Source: JALORV01 sp963791235 (GTDB taxonomy: Bacteria > Pseudomonadota > Gammaproteobacteria > Burkholderiales > Burkholderiaceae_F). From it: 64,000 nucleotides of DNA. Location: NCBI GenBank assembly GCA_963791235.1, contig CAWBRW010000029.1, positions 806,001-870,000 on the forward strand. The letters are read 5' to 3'. Below are positions 39,032 to 48,900 of the stretch, one piece after another. Below the pieces are notes generated by a model. That model was given only the letters and a program-made list of their open reading frames with translations, did not search any database and was not told where the DNA came from. The stretch's first letter is position 1; the number at the start of each line of letters is the position of its first letter. Position numbers and translations under genes: made by a program.

Positions 39032-39412
39032 ATGAGCGAGAAAGATCCGCGTCCGACTGTATGGGTAGGACACGTCGTCCTCGAGAGCGACCGGTTGGAG
39101 GAGACCGCGCAGTTCATGCGCACGATCGGCATGCGGACGATCTTTCCCGGGCCGCGCGTGGCGGTCTTCGAGTTACGGGGCGGCACGCATCTGGTCGTCA
39201 TCGCGAAGGAGAAGGTCGCCGCCGGCGCCGCACCCTTCGACCTGATGGTCGAAGATCTGCAGGCGACGCACAAAGAGTTCACATCGCTGGGACTGGAGCC
39301 CTCGCCGATCGAGACCGCGGCCAACATGCCGCACGAACTCTTTCGCGTGCGCGAGCCCGCCGGGCATGTCATCACGTTCTATTCGAATCACGTGTCGGAC
39401 AAACCGGTCTGA
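39032..39412 (+). CDS. VOC (glyoxalase/bleomycin-resistance) family protein
   Basis: The product is 126 aa. A single vicinal-oxygen-chelate unit is suggested by GHVVLESDRLEETAQFMR (first metal His), THLVVIAK and HELFRVREPAGHVITFYSNH (later ligands). It is about half the size of two-domain dioxygenases, so it would dimerise or act as a small binding or isomerase protein. It ends the plus-strand run and converges with the outer-membrane factor gene after 145 bp. Confidence 0.8.
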   Translation: MSEKDPRPTVWVGHVVLESDRLEETAQFMRTIGMRTIFPGPRVAVFELRGGTHLVVIAKEKVAAGAAPFDLMVEDLQATHKEFTSLGLEPSPIETAANMPHELFRVREPAGHVITFYSNHVSDKPV

Positions 39413-39557
39413 CGCGTCCGCAAACGGCGTCTAGACATATCGGGCTGGGTGGCCATTGTTCGAAAGGCATCCGACGCAGCCTGTCCCGGCGTCGCCAGCG
39501 ACACTACTCGAGACCTTGGAAAATCTGTCGGCGCGGCTCCGTGGCGGTGGTGGCGTA

Positions 39558-41003
39558 CTAGGGTTTGGACCGCGCCGTGACGTCGCCCAGCGGCTTCGGC
39601 GCACTCTCGCTGGCGATCTCGACCCAGCCCCCGCCCATCGCCTGATAGACGTTGACGAGTTGCGCATACCGGCTCGCCTGCAGGCCGACCGCAGCGAGCT
39701 CGGCGGCAAAGAGTTCGTTTTCGGCGACCAGTACCTCGAGGTAGCCCGACACGCCCTGGTCGAACCGACGGTTCGCCAGCCGTGCGAACTCGCGCAGCGC
39801 GACGACGCGCTCGCGTTGCATGTTGAACTCGTCCAGTTTCTTTTGCGAACCGGTCAAGGCGTCGTTGGTCTCGCGGAACGCATTGAGGACCGTGCGCTGG
39901 TAGAACGCCAGCGCCTGGCGTTGGCCGGCCTCGGCCGAGAAGACCTGTCCTTCGATGCCGCCGAAGGTGAACACCGGGCCCGCGATACTCGCTCCGATCA
40001 GGCCGGCTGCCGCCGGCCCACTGAAGAGGCTGCTGAAGACCGTGCTGGTGCTGGCGAGCGCGGCGTTCAGCGAGATGTCGGGGTAGTACAGTGCGCGTGC
40101 CGCGCCGATGCTGGCGTTGGCCGCGACCAGGTTCTGCTCGGCCTGCAGGATATCCGGACGCCGTTGCAGCAGCGTTGCCGGCAGGTCCCCGGGAATCTCG
40201 GGCGCGGCGAGCTGGTCGATTGTCTTGCCGCGCGCAATCGGACCGGGGTTGCGTCCCAGCAGAATCGAGATCAGGTTTTCCTGCGCGGCAATGGCCTGCT
40301 CGAAGGCGGGAATCGCGGCACGTGCCTGCTGCAGCTGCGAGCGCACCTGCGTCAGCTCCGTGTTCGCCACCAGCCCGGCGTTGAAGCGCCGCTCGAAGAT
40401 GCGCAGCGTCCGTTCGAAGTTGCGCGTGGTGGCCTGCGCGATCTCGAGCTGACGGTCGAGCGAGCGCAACACGATATAGCTGGTCGCCACGCCGGCCACC
40501 ACGGTCAGCACGACGCCGCGCTGGCCCTGCTCGCTGGCGTAGACCTGTGCCTGCGCCGCCTCGGTCTGGCGGCGCACCCGGCCGAAGAGATCCGCCTGCC
40601 ACGCGGCGCCAAGCGATACCGAGTACAGCGAAAAGTACGGGTTGGCGTTGGGGGGCAGCGGCGGCTGGCCGATGGCGCTGGCGCGTGCGCGCGTGGCGTC
40701 GCCGCCGTAGCCGATCTGCGGATACAGCTGCGAGCCGGTGGCGGTCAGCGCGCCGATGAACTGATCGACACGCGCGGCCGCAATCACCAGGTCGCGGTTG
40801 TTGCGCAGCGCCGTGTCCACCAGGTCGTCCAGCACCGGGTCGTTGAACTGCTGCCACCACTTCTGGTTGGCAACCTCCGCGGCTTTCGGGTAGTCGATGC
40901 GCCAGGCTTGCGGGGTGTCAATCGCCGGTCGCTCATAGTTCGGTCCCAGCGTGCAGCCGGCCAGTGCGGCGGCAACCAGCGGGGCGATCAGGCGCGTCTT
41001 CAT
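39558..41003 (-). CDS. RND outer-membrane factor lipoprotein (OprM/NodT type)
   Basis: The product is 481 aa. The lipoprotein signal is MKTRLIAPLVAAALAGC (lipobox ALAGC). The duplicated outer-membrane-factor fold follows, with the typical WWQQFNDPVLDDLVDTALRNN, the first repeat helix region and the central LQRRPDILQAEQNLVAANASIG. ATG 41003 has AAGGA 7-8 nt upstream. It is the third part of a tripartite efflux pump whose adaptor and inner-membrane pump lie 5 kb away on the same strand. The genes in between encode an Mrp-type antiporter. It may be translated from one long transcript or from a promoter in the 157-bp gap upstream. Confidence 0.93.
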   Translation of the reverse strand: MKTRLIAPLVAAALAGCTLGPNYERPAIDTPQAWRIDYPKAAEVANQKWWQQFNDPVLDDLVDTALRNNRDLVIAAARVDQFIGALTATGSQLYPQIGYGGDATRARASAIGQPPLPPNANPYFSLYSVSLGAAWQADLFGRVRRQTEAAQAQVYASEQGQRGVVLTVVAGVATSYIVLRSLDRQLEIAQATTRNFERTLRIFERRFNAGLVANTELTQVRSQLQQARAAIPAFEQAIAAQENLISILLGRNPGPIARGKTIDQLAAPEIPGDLPATLLQRRPDILQAEQNLVAANASIGAARALYYPDISLNAALASTSTVFSSLFSGPAAAGLIGASIAGPVFTFGGIEGQVFSAEAGQRQALAFYQRTVLNAFRETNDALTGSQKKLDEFNMQRERVVALREFARLANRRFDQGVSGYLEVLVAENELFAAELAAVGLQASRYAQLVNVYQAMGGGWVEIASESAPKPLGDVTARSKP

Positions 41004-41160
41004 GTCGGTGTCCTTGCGGCAGAGCGTCGTGACGTGTTTCGGCTCGCCGTTCGCGCAGCGGGCCGGACGGCGATTCGTGTTCGGAACATGGCGGCGGAGT
41101 CCAAGGTTGAGTTCGCCAAATCGTGAGCGCGCCGCGCCACAGCTGGATGAGTGAGGGCTG

Positions 41161-42894
41161 TCATCGCCCCAAACCGCTGGCGAGCAGCCACCCGAAGAGC
41201 GCCGCCAGTATCAGCACGCCGAGGCTTGCCGACGGCCAGCGGCGCACGCTTGCGTCGCCCTGCTCGAACGCGCGGCCGATGGGGGCGAGCGCGCTGCGAA
41301 GTGCGTCACCCCAAGCAGCGAGCGGGTTGCGCGACAGTGCCAGCGCGAGCAGCGCGCCGCCAGTGAACACCAGCAGCGTCGTCGCGAGTTCCTTCGGCGC
41401 GAGCGGATTCGACAGGAGATCGCCCGCGACCGGTCCGCTCGCGGCGCCAACGAGCAGCAGCGAGGCGATGGCGAGCGCCAGGGCGGCGAACTGCGACGAG
41501 CGCGCGATCCGCACCTTGCTCACGACCGGCGCCGACGGCCTGCGCAGCGCATTGACGAGCACCAGCACGACGTAACCCGCCGTGAACACCGCGCCGCCCT
41601 GCAGCACGGCGGTCCACCACCACTGGCCGGACTGGTCGGCGGCATCGAGGAGCAGCTTCTTGGCGAGGTAGGCGCCGCTCGGCACCACACCCATCAGCGC
41701 CACCCCGGACACGGCGAAGGCGAGCACGGTGATCGGCAGTGCACGCGCGATGCCAGCCAGATCGGCGATGCGGTCGTGGCCGAGCGCTGCGTAGATCAGT
41801 CCTGCGGCCATGAACATGCCGGCTTTCGCGGTCGCGTGCGCCGCCGCCTGCAGCACGCCGCCGGTCAGCACCGGCCCGTGCACCAGCGCATGGGTCGCCG
41901 GGTCGAACGCGAGCGGGAACATCAGGAACAGGTAGCCGATCTGGGCCAGCGTGGAGTAGGCGACGAGCAGCTTCAGCCGCTCCTGCCGCAGTGCGACCAC
42001 GCTGCCGACCACGATCGCAGTCGCGCCGAGCCCGGCGAGCAGCTGGCTCGCCGCGGGCGTCACGACGGCCGGGAACACGTCGAACCACAGCCGGACCGCG
42101 AGGAACCACGAGCCTTTGATGACGAGCGCGGACAGTATCGCGCTCGCCGCGGCTGGCGCTCCGGCGTGCGCCGGCGGCAGCCAGATGTGCAGCGGGAAGA
42201 GTGCGGTCTTGGCGAGCAGCCCGGTCGTCATCAGCGCCGCGGCCACGAGCGTGGGCGCATCGGGCCGCACTTGTGCTGCGAGCAGCGGGATGTCGAGCGT
42301 TCCGTAGGCGCCATACAGCAGCACGGCACCCAGCAGGTAGAGCAAGGAACCCAGCAGCGCGAAAACGAGGTAGCGCAGCGCGGCGCGCAGTGTTTCGCCG
42401 CGCCCGTCGAGGCACACGAGCGGGACGGCTGCAAACGTCAGGAGTTCCAGCGCGACGTAGAGCGTGAAGAGATCGCCGCTCACGAACACGAGGTTGAGCG
42501 AGCCCCACACCGCGAGCAGCAGCAGCCAGAATGAGAAGGGCCCGCGTGCCTCGGTCGTGCCGGCAGGCGTGCCGAAGTCGGCGCACGCGTACACGCCGAT
42601 GCCGCTCAACACGACCGCCACCACCACCATCATCGCGACCGCGATGCCATCGGCGCGCAGCGCGACGCCGAGCGGCGGCGCCCACCCGCCCAGCAGGTAG
42701 ACGATGGTGTCCCCCGTAGCGAGCCGCTCGCGGGCGATTGCAAGTACAACGACGAGTCCGACGGCGAGCGTGACGAGCGCAATGCGCTGCGCGTTGCGGC
42801 CACCGGCCACCAGCCCCGCCAGCAGCCCGACGAATGGCACCAGCACCGCGAGCGCCAGCAGTAGTCCGCCCGACGTGGCAACCTCAGGTGCCAT
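41161..42894 (-). CDS. mrpD: Mrp antiporter subunit D (NuoM-like)
   Basis: The product is 577 aa and very hydrophobic, with about 14 membrane helices. It carries the proton-conducting antiporter domain shared with NuoL/M/N, including FTLYVALELLTFAAVPLVCL and LLAKTALFPLHIWLPPAHAGAPAAASAILS with its conserved Lys, HAGAP and PLHIWLP. ATG 42894 (MAPEVATSGG) replaces a TTG 18 nt upstream. It overlaps mrpC by 11 nt. It is the only large antiporter-like subunit in this operon, because a MrpA-type gene is absent. Confidence 0.9.
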   Translation of the reverse strand: MAPEVATSGGLLLALAVLVPFVGLLAGLVAGGRNAQRIALVTLAVGLVVVLAIARERLATGDTIVYLLGGWAPPLGVALRADGIAVAMMVVVAVVLSGIGVYACADFGTPAGTTEARGPFSFWLLLLAVWGSLNLVFVSGDLFTLYVALELLTFAAVPLVCLDGRGETLRAALRYLVFALLGSLLYLLGAVLLYGAYGTLDIPLLAAQVRPDAPTLVAAALMTTGLLAKTALFPLHIWLPPAHAGAPAAASAILSALVIKGSWFLAVRLWFDVFPAVVTPAASQLLAGLGATAIVVGSVVALRQERLKLLVAYSTLAQIGYLFLMFPLAFDPATHALVHGPVLTGGVLQAAAHATAKAGMFMAAGLIYAALGHDRIADLAGIARALPITVLAFAVSGVALMGVVPSGAYLAKKLLLDAADQSGQWWWTAVLQGGAVFTAGYVVLVLVNALRRPSAPVVSKVRIARSSQFAALALAIASLLLVGAASGPVAGDLLSNPLAPKELATTLLVFTGGALLALALSRNPLAAWGDALRSALAPIGRAFEQGDASVRRWPSASLGVLILAALFGWLLASGLGR

Positions 42895-43249
42895 CGCTTC
42901 GATCCTGCCCAACCGCGTTGCCGCCGGCCGGTGGCTGCGTCTGCGGTTCGCTCGATAGCGTCACCGAACCGGTCTCGGCATGCAGGCGCAGCAGCACGGC
43001 CACCGCGAGCGCGGTGGCGGAGAACGCGACCACGATGCCGGTGATGAGCAGCGCCTGTGGCACCGGGTCCCCGCCGAGACCCGCGCCCGCGCCGCGGCGC
43101 GCGATCGCCCCCAGCAGCAGGAACACGCCGCTGCCCACCACATTGAACGCGAGGATCTTGCGCAGCGGATGCGCATTGGCGATCAGACCGTAGATGCCGA
43201 TGCCGACAAGCAGCGCGGCGCCGAGGCCGAAGAGCGTGGCCGCGTTCAT
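42884..43249 (-). CDS. mrpC: Mrp antiporter subunit C (NuoK-like)
   Basis: The product is 121 aa. Three membrane helices run from MNAATLFGLGAALLVGIGIY, through ILAFNVVGSGVFLLLGAIA, to PQALLITGIVVAFSATALAV. The last is the NuoK/MrpC hallmark (DPVPQALVLTxIVI). The ATG at 43249 sits in a 4-nt ATGA overlap with the mrpB stop. A short hydrophilic tail extends the usual length by 15-20 residues and overlaps mrpD. Confidence 0.9.
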   Translation of the reverse strand: MNAATLFGLGAALLVGIGIYGLIANAHPLRKILAFNVVGSGVFLLLGAIARRGAGAGLGGDPVPQALLITGIVVAFSATALAVAVLLRLHAETGSVTLSSEPQTQPPAGGNAVGQDRSDGT

Positions 43250-44187
43250 CGCGACACCGGCCGCAGCGGGGCGCCAGCAAGCAGCAGCGCGAGGATCAGC
43301 GTGAGCGTGGGCATCAGCGCCAGCTCGACCGCGATGATGAGCGGCTTCGCCCAGCCGTCCGGGTAGGCGAGGAATGCGCCCGCCGTTGCCGCGCCCGCGA
43401 GCCCGATCGCGATGAAGGCGAGCGGACCGGCAACCAGCCCGGCGCGCAGCCACCGGCGGCTGACCGGCGGCACATCGGCCAACCCGGCCATGATGACCAA
43501 CAGCCACATCGCGGCCACGATGGTCGCGCCCTGGAACTTGCCACCGGGCGCGTCCGCGCCGGTCCAGAAGATATAGAGGCCGATGATGAGGCCGATCGGT
43601 GGCAGCAGGCGCGCGAGGTAGGCCAGGACGCCGTTGGGATCGGCGCGATGCACAGGCCCCGGGCGTCCGCCCCATGCGGCATCGGGAGCGAGCGACCAGA
43701 CGCCGATGATGGCGAACACGAGCACGATCGCCTCGAGCAGCGTGTCCATCGCGCGGTAGGCCAGCAGCACGGCGGTGATCGGGTTGCCCACACCGAGCGA
43801 GGCGATCGGTGCCATGGCCGCCGCGGCGAGCGACGGCGCGGGGGTAGGCAGCGCGAGCACGCAGGCCGCGAGTGCCGCCGTGGTCAGAGCGGCCATCACT
43901 GCGGCCAGCGCGCGTGTGCCGGCGCGTGGACGCTCGGCGCGGGCCGCGGCCTCGGTGCCGCGCAGGCGCGATGCAGCGCCGATCAGCAGCGCGCCCGTCA
44001 GCCCGCCGCCGATGGCGGCTTCGGTCAACGCCACGTCCACTCCGCGCAGCAGCACCCAGGCCAGCGTCAGCAGCAGCCCGTAGGCGAGGAAACCGACCAC
44101 CGCCGCAAACGCGTCGCGCGCCAGTACGGCGAACAGCGCCAGGCCCGCGAGCAGCAGCACCAGCGCAATGATCACGAGGTCGGTCAT
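43246..44187 (-). CDS. mrpB: Fused DUF4040 (MrpA C-terminal)-MrpB protein
   Basis: The product is 313 aa. Residues 1-75 form a DUF4040 unit (MTDLVIIALVLLLAGLALFA, GVDVALTEAAIGGGLTGALL) equivalent to the C-terminal part of MrpA or MbhD. Residues ~130-310 match MrpB (YRAMDTLLEAIVLVFAIIGV, GLYIFWTGADAPGGKFQGAT). This fusion supplies the two small modules that bacterial Mrp systems normally split between MrpA and MrpB. It has about nine membrane helices. The start is in an ATGA overlap with mrpG and its stop is in an ATGA overlap with mrpC. Confidence 0.85.
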   Translation of the reverse strand: MTDLVIIALVLLLAGLALFAVLARDAFAAVVGFLAYGLLLTLAWVLLRGVDVALTEAAIGGGLTGALLIGAASRLRGTEAAARAERPRAGTRALAAVMAALTTAALAACVLALPTPAPSLAAAAMAPIASLGVGNPITAVLLAYRAMDTLLEAIVLVFAIIGVWSLAPDAAWGGRPGPVHRADPNGVLAYLARLLPPIGLIIGLYIFWTGADAPGGKFQGATIVAAMWLLVIMAGLADVPPVSRRWLRAGLVAGPLAFIAIGLAGAATAGAFLAYPDGWAKPLIIAVELALMPTLTLILALLLAGAPLRPVSR

Positions 44188-44477
44188 GGCTCGTCGCGCT
44201 CCGGCATGCGCGCGGTGCGGGCGATGAGCTGCGAGGCGCAGGCGCCGCCCAGCAAGACCAGCAGCCACACGCAAACGAGCTTGGCGCCGGCGAGCACGCT
44301 GCCCGCGTGCGGCAGCAGGCCGAGCACCACCAGGCCCAGGCCCAGGTTGTCGGCCTTGGTCAACGCGTGCAGCCGCGTAAAGGTATCCGGAAAGCGCAGC
44401 AGGCCGACGGTGCCGGCGAGGAAGAAAAATGCGCCCGCGACAATCGCGACGACGGAGACGATATCGAGCACGCTCAT
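44184..44477 (-). CDS. mrpG: Mrp antiporter subunit G
   Basis: The product is 97 aa with three membrane helices. The motif GTVGLLRFPDTFTRLHALTK followed by ADNLG is diagnostic of MrpG/MnhG. ATG 44477 overlaps the mrpF stop by 4 nt. It functions as a small structural subunit of the cation/proton antiporter in the inner membrane. Confidence 0.92.
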   Translation of the reverse strand: MSVLDIVSVVAIVAGAFFFLAGTVGLLRFPDTFTRLHALTKADNLGLGLVVLGLLPHAGSVLAGAKLVCVWLLVLLGGACASQLIARTARMPERDEP

Positions 44478-44761
44478 GGCGTGACGTCCGGCCGCCGGTC
44501 GCCGGCGCGCGCGGCGAGCTTCGCCTTGACGAACGCGATCGATGCGAACGCCGCGAGTAGAGCCAGCGTCAGAGCCACGTCGACCACTGCTGGATTGTCC
44601 GCGGCGGCACCCACAAGCAGCAGGCTGGCGATGCCGCCGCTGCCGAGCAACTGCGCCGCCATCACGCGGTCGGCGTCGTCCGGTCCGCGCAGGACGCGCG
44701 CCAGGCCGATGGCCACCATCGCCAGGACGAAGGCCGCCGCGCCGAGGAGGAACGCGGTCAT
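44474..44761 (-). CDS. mrpF: Mrp antiporter subunit F
   Basis: The product is 95 aa. MrpF features: three helices, with LARVLRGPDDADRVMAAQLL between the first two and DVALTLALLAAFASIAFVK at the end. Its ATG at 44761 overlaps the mrpE stop by 4 nt, so translation is coupled. It is a small membrane subunit of the Mrp complex. Confidence 0.92.
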   Translation of the reverse strand: MTAFLLGAAAFVLAMVAIGLARVLRGPDDADRVMAAQLLGSGGIASLLLVGAAADNPAVVDVALTLALLAAFASIAFVKAKLAARAGDRRPDVTP

Positions 44762-45273
44762 TCGGCGCTCCCGCTGCCGAGCACGCGCGCGAGGCGGTGT
44801 TCCTCCTCGCGCAACTGCGCCACCACCGGCTGGCTCGTGTCGAGCACGTGGTAAACGATCGCGGTGTCGGTTTCACCGGCCGGCACCGACCCCGGGAGCA
44901 GGCTCGTGATCGTCGCGAAGCCGGTGCGCGCGGTGCCGCGCGGCATGGCGACCGGAAAATCGACGAAGCCCGGCCGCACCGCGACCTCGCGTGCGAACGC
45001 GCGTCGCGCTACATCCACACCGGCGACGACGGACTCGCGCAGCAGGCGTGGCACCTGCAGCAGCAGCGCGGCCACGCGCACGCGTCCGTGCGCCGGCGGC
45101 AGCAGCCGCAGGCTAATTACGGTGGCGCAAAGCGTCGCGAAGGCACCCATCGCGAGGTCGCCGGCCTTGCCGCTCGGCAACAGGATGAGCCACAGCGCGC
45201 CGAAGGCGATGCCGCGCGCCACTGCAGCGCCCCACGCAGCCCGCTCGTTCGTTGGCGGCAAGGCCGGAGTCAT
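44758..45273 (-). CDS. mrpE: Mrp antiporter subunit E
   Basis: The product is 171 aa from ATG 45273. Two N-terminal membrane helices are followed by the conserved VPRLLRESVVAGVDVARRAF and the soluble RPGFVDFPVAMPRG...TSLLPGSVPAGE...VYHVLDTSQPVV, as in MrpE/MnhE. The start lies in an ATGA overlap with the upstream membrane-protein gene. It is the first gene of the Mrp block. Confidence 0.9.
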   Translation of the reverse strand: MTPALPPTNERAAWGAAVARGIAFGALWLILLPSGKAGDLAMGAFATLCATVISLRLLPPAHGRVRVAALLLQVPRLLRESVVAGVDVARRAFAREVAVRPGFVDFPVAMPRGTARTGFATITSLLPGSVPAGETDTAIVYHVLDTSQPVVAQLREEEHRLARVLGSGSAE

Positions 45274-45890
45274 GCGGCACCTCGCGCCGCATCGCCGCTC
45301 GGCACGACCGTCACATCCATTGCACCAAGGCGATCGAAGAGCTTCGCCTCCGCGCGGATCGGCCACCAGTCGTAGAGGAAGATCTCGAGCGGGCGCCACA
45401 GCGCCACCCAGCCGCCGATCACGAAGCTTTCCTTGATGATGCCGCTGTAGCTCTCCTTGCTCGCGAAACCGGCGACGAACTCGCCCAGCACGATTGCAAA
45501 CGCGAGGAACACGAGGCCGATCAACAGGCTCACGCGGCCTACGCGAAAGAGCTGCCGCAACTGCTTGCGCGTCGCCTTCGCGCGCAACGCGAAGTAGCTG
45601 TGCACCGAGTCGCGCAGCACCTGCGCGCTCGCGGCTGTGACGGGCTCGCGCGAGATCCTGACGAGCAGCGCGAGCGGCGCGGTGCGCGACGCCTCGCGCG
45701 CCCAGGCCACGATGTAGTCCTCTGCATTTGGATCGAGGTCACGTTCGCGAAACGGCGCGGGATCCATCGCGTTGAAGAGTTGCCGCAGTTCTCCGACCGA
45801 AAGCTCGAGCACGCTCGTTCCTGACGCCATGTCGTCGCGCTGCGCCGCAGGGATGGAGTGCGGGGGGATCGACGAAACGGGATGTGCCAT
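45270..45890 (-). CDS. Hypothetical membrane protein linking RND and Mrp genes
   Basis: The product is up to 206 aa; ATG 45890 lies 11 bp after the RND pump stop, and ATG 45830 is the alternative start. An N-terminal soluble, acidic region (LSVGELRQLFNAMDPAPFRE) is followed by two adjacent membrane helices (SLLIGLVFLAFAIVLGEFVA and ESFVIGGWVALWRPLEIFLY) and a C-terminal WWPIRAEAKLFDRL. Its stop overlaps mrpE by 4 nt, so it is translated as part of the unit. No function is known. It is the only gene here that belongs to neither the RND nor the Mrp family. Confidence 0.75.
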   Translation of the reverse strand: MAHPVSSIPPHSIPAAQRDDMASGTSVLELSVGELRQLFNAMDPAPFRERDLDPNAEDYIVAWAREASRTAPLALLVRISREPVTAASAQVLRDSVHSYFALRAKATRKQLRQLFRVGRVSLLIGLVFLAFAIVLGEFVAGFASKESYSGIIKESFVIGGWVALWRPLEIFLYDWWPIRAEAKLFDRLGAMDVTVVPSGDAARGAA

Positions 45891-45901
45891 GCCGCAAGGC
45901 C

Positions 45902-48900
45902 TCAAGCTGGAGTGGCGACGGTCGCCGCGCGCGCCCGCGCGTCCTCCTTGGCGAACACGGCGACGTAGAGCACCGGCAGCAGGACGAGCGTCAGCAGCGT
46001 GGCCACCAGCAGGCCGCCCATGATCGCGAACGCCATCGGTCCCCAAAACACCGTGGGCGCGATCGGGATGAGGCCCAGCACCGTCGAGATCGCGGTGAGG
46101 ATCATCGGGCGCAGGCGGCCGGTGGCCGATGCCATGACTGCCTCGCGCACGCCCTTGCCCTCGGCGCGGTCGGTCTCGATCTGCACGACCAGGATCACCG
46201 CGTTCTTGGCGATCATGCCGATCAGCGCGAGGATGCCGAGGATCGCGACGAAGCCCAGCGGCCGGTTGAACACGAGCAGTGTCACGACGACGCCGATCAG
46301 CCCGAGGGGCAGCAGGGCGACCACCATCGCGAGCCTGCGGAAGCTCACCAGCAGCAGCATCATCGTGGCGAGCATCAGCAGGATCATCAGCGGCACGACG
46401 GCGAACACCGACGCGCTGGAGATCGCGCTCTCCTCGTACAGACCGCCGGTCGCGACCTTGTACTGCCGAGGCAGCTTCGCGGCGAAATCGTCCACCTTCG
46501 GCGCGAGGGCGCCCACGACCGCGTCCGGCAATACGCCGTGCATGACGTCTGCGCGCACAGTGAGCGTAGGCACCCGGTCGCGCCGCCAGACCAGCGGGAA
46601 CTCCTGCTCCTCGGCGAACGTTGCGAACTGGCGCAGTGGCACCATGCGCCCGGCCGGCGTGGGTACCTGGATGGCACTCAATGCCTCGAACGACACCCGC
46701 TGGTCCTCCGTCGCGCGCGCGACGACGTTGACGAGATAGATGTCGTCGCGCAGCTGCGTGACGGTCGAGCCCGTCACGGCGGCGTTGAGCACCGATGCGA
46801 GCGCGCGCGAGCTGACGCCCAGCCGGCGCGCCTCGTCCTGGTCGACGTTGACACGGACCTGCCGCGCCGGCTCCATCCAGTCGAAATGCACGTGCCGCGT
46901 CCGTGGATCCGAGGCGAGCACGCCGGCGAACTCGAGCGCGATCCGGCGCACCTCGTCCTTGTCCGGGCCGGTGATCCGGTATTGCAGCGGCCAGCCCACC
47001 GGCGGACCGAGCTCGAGCGGCGACACCCGCGCGACGATTTCGGGAAACTGCTCAGCGAGCACCGACTCGAGCTTTAACTGCAACCGCTCGCGGGCCTCGA
47101 GGTCCTTGGCGACGATCACGAACTGCGCGAAGAACGGATTGGCGAGCTGGACGTCGAACGTGAGGATGAACCGGATCGCGCCGCGGCCAACGTAGGTACT
47201 GAAGTGGTCGACGTCTGGGTCGTCATTCAGCAGCGCCTCGAAACGCTTCGCCTGCGCCTCGGTGGCGTAGATCGACGCGTTCTGGCGCAGCGTCATGTCG
47301 ACTGTCAGCTCCGGTCGGTCCGAAGCCGGAAAGAACTGACGCGGCACGAACTGCGACATGAAGATCGCGGCGGCGAATGCAACCACTGTCAGCGCAATGG
47401 TCACCCATTTCGCGTTGATCGCAGCGGACAGGAACGCACTGTAGGTGTTCAGCAGCTTGCTCGGCTTGGCCTCGGCGTCGGCCTTGGGCGCCTTGAGGAG
47501 CGCCTTGCCGATGATCGGCGCAAAGAGGACGGCGACCAGCCACGACACGATGAGCGAAATGCCGACGACCGAGAAGATCGAGAACGTGTACTCGCCGGCC
47601 GAGCTTTGCGCGAAACCGATCGGCACAAAGCTCGAGATCGTGACCAGCGTGCCGATCAGCATCGGCGCAGCCAGTGTCCGGTAGGCGAAAGTCGCCGCGT
47701 CATCCATTGAATCGCCGGCGCCCAGCCGGCGGATCATCGCGTCGACCGTCGTCATCGCGTCGTCGACCAGCAGCGTCAGCGCGATGATCAGAGCGCCCAG
47801 CGAGATGCGGTGGAGGTCGATGCTCGCGACATTCATGACCGCGAACACGATCGCGAGCGTCAGCGGAATCGCCAGTGCGACCACCGCACCGGGCCGCACG
47901 CCGAGGCTCACGAAGCTGCAGACCAGGATGATGACGATCGCCTGCCACAGCGAGGTCATGAAGTCGCCGATCGCGACGTCCACCGAGACCGCCTGGTCGG
48001 CGACCAGCACCGGCTCGACGCCGATGGGAAGGCCGGCGCGGATGTCGTCCATCTCGGTGCGGATGTTGCGTCCGAGCTCCAGGATGTCGCCGGCATCGCG
48101 CATCGCGATCGCGAGCCCGATCGCCGGAGTACCGTTGACGCGGAACATCGGCTGGGGCGGATCGACGAAGCCGCGGCGCACGGTTGCAATGTCGCCCAGG
48201 CGGAAGATGCGCTCGCCCGAGACGAAGTTGATCGCCTCGAGGTCACGCTCCGACTCGAACGCGCCGGTCACGCGCAGGAACACGCGCTCCTGCTGGGTCT
48301 GGATAACCCCCGCGGGTCGGATCTGATTCTGCGCCTGCAGCGTTGCAAGGATGTTGGCGTAGTCGAGGCGCAGTCCGGCCAGCTTCGCGGTGTCGAACTC
48401 GATGAAGACCTGCTCGTCCTGCGCGCCCAGGACCTCGATCTTCGAGACGTCTTTGACCTGCAGGAGCCGGGACCGGGCGGCCTCGGCGTAGTCGCGTAGT
48501 TCGCGGAAGGTGAACCCGTCGGCGGTAAACGCGTAGATGATGCCGAAGGTGTCGCCGAAGTCGTCGTTGAAGAACGGGCCGACCACGCCCTGCGGCAGCG
48601 TGCCCCGCATGTCGCCGATGTTCTTGCGCACGTTGTACCAGACGTCCGCGATCTCGGCCGGTGGTGCGTTCTGCTCGAGATCGACGAAGATCGTCGTCTG
48701 CCCGGCCGTCGTGTAGCTGCGAACGCGGCGGAGGTGCCGCGTTTCCTGGAGCGTGCGCTCGAGCCGCTCGGTGACCTGCTTAAGTGTTTCCTCCACCGTC
48801 GCGCCCGGCCAGGCGGCGGCGACGATCATGGTGCGGATGGTGATCGCCGGATCCTCGCCGCGCCCGAGCCGCAGGAACGACAGTGTCCCCGCCGCCACGG

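Noticed and set aside
39388..41126. Long frames on both strands around the outer-membrane factor (39388-40860 and 39456-41126)
   Set aside because: Arg- and Ala-rich shadows. The 39558-41003 frame has a lipobox and the outer-membrane factor signatures.
41306..42685. 459-codon minus-strand frame inside mrpD
   Set aside because: Same strand but another frame from the NuoM-like gene, with no membrane-helix pattern or motif.
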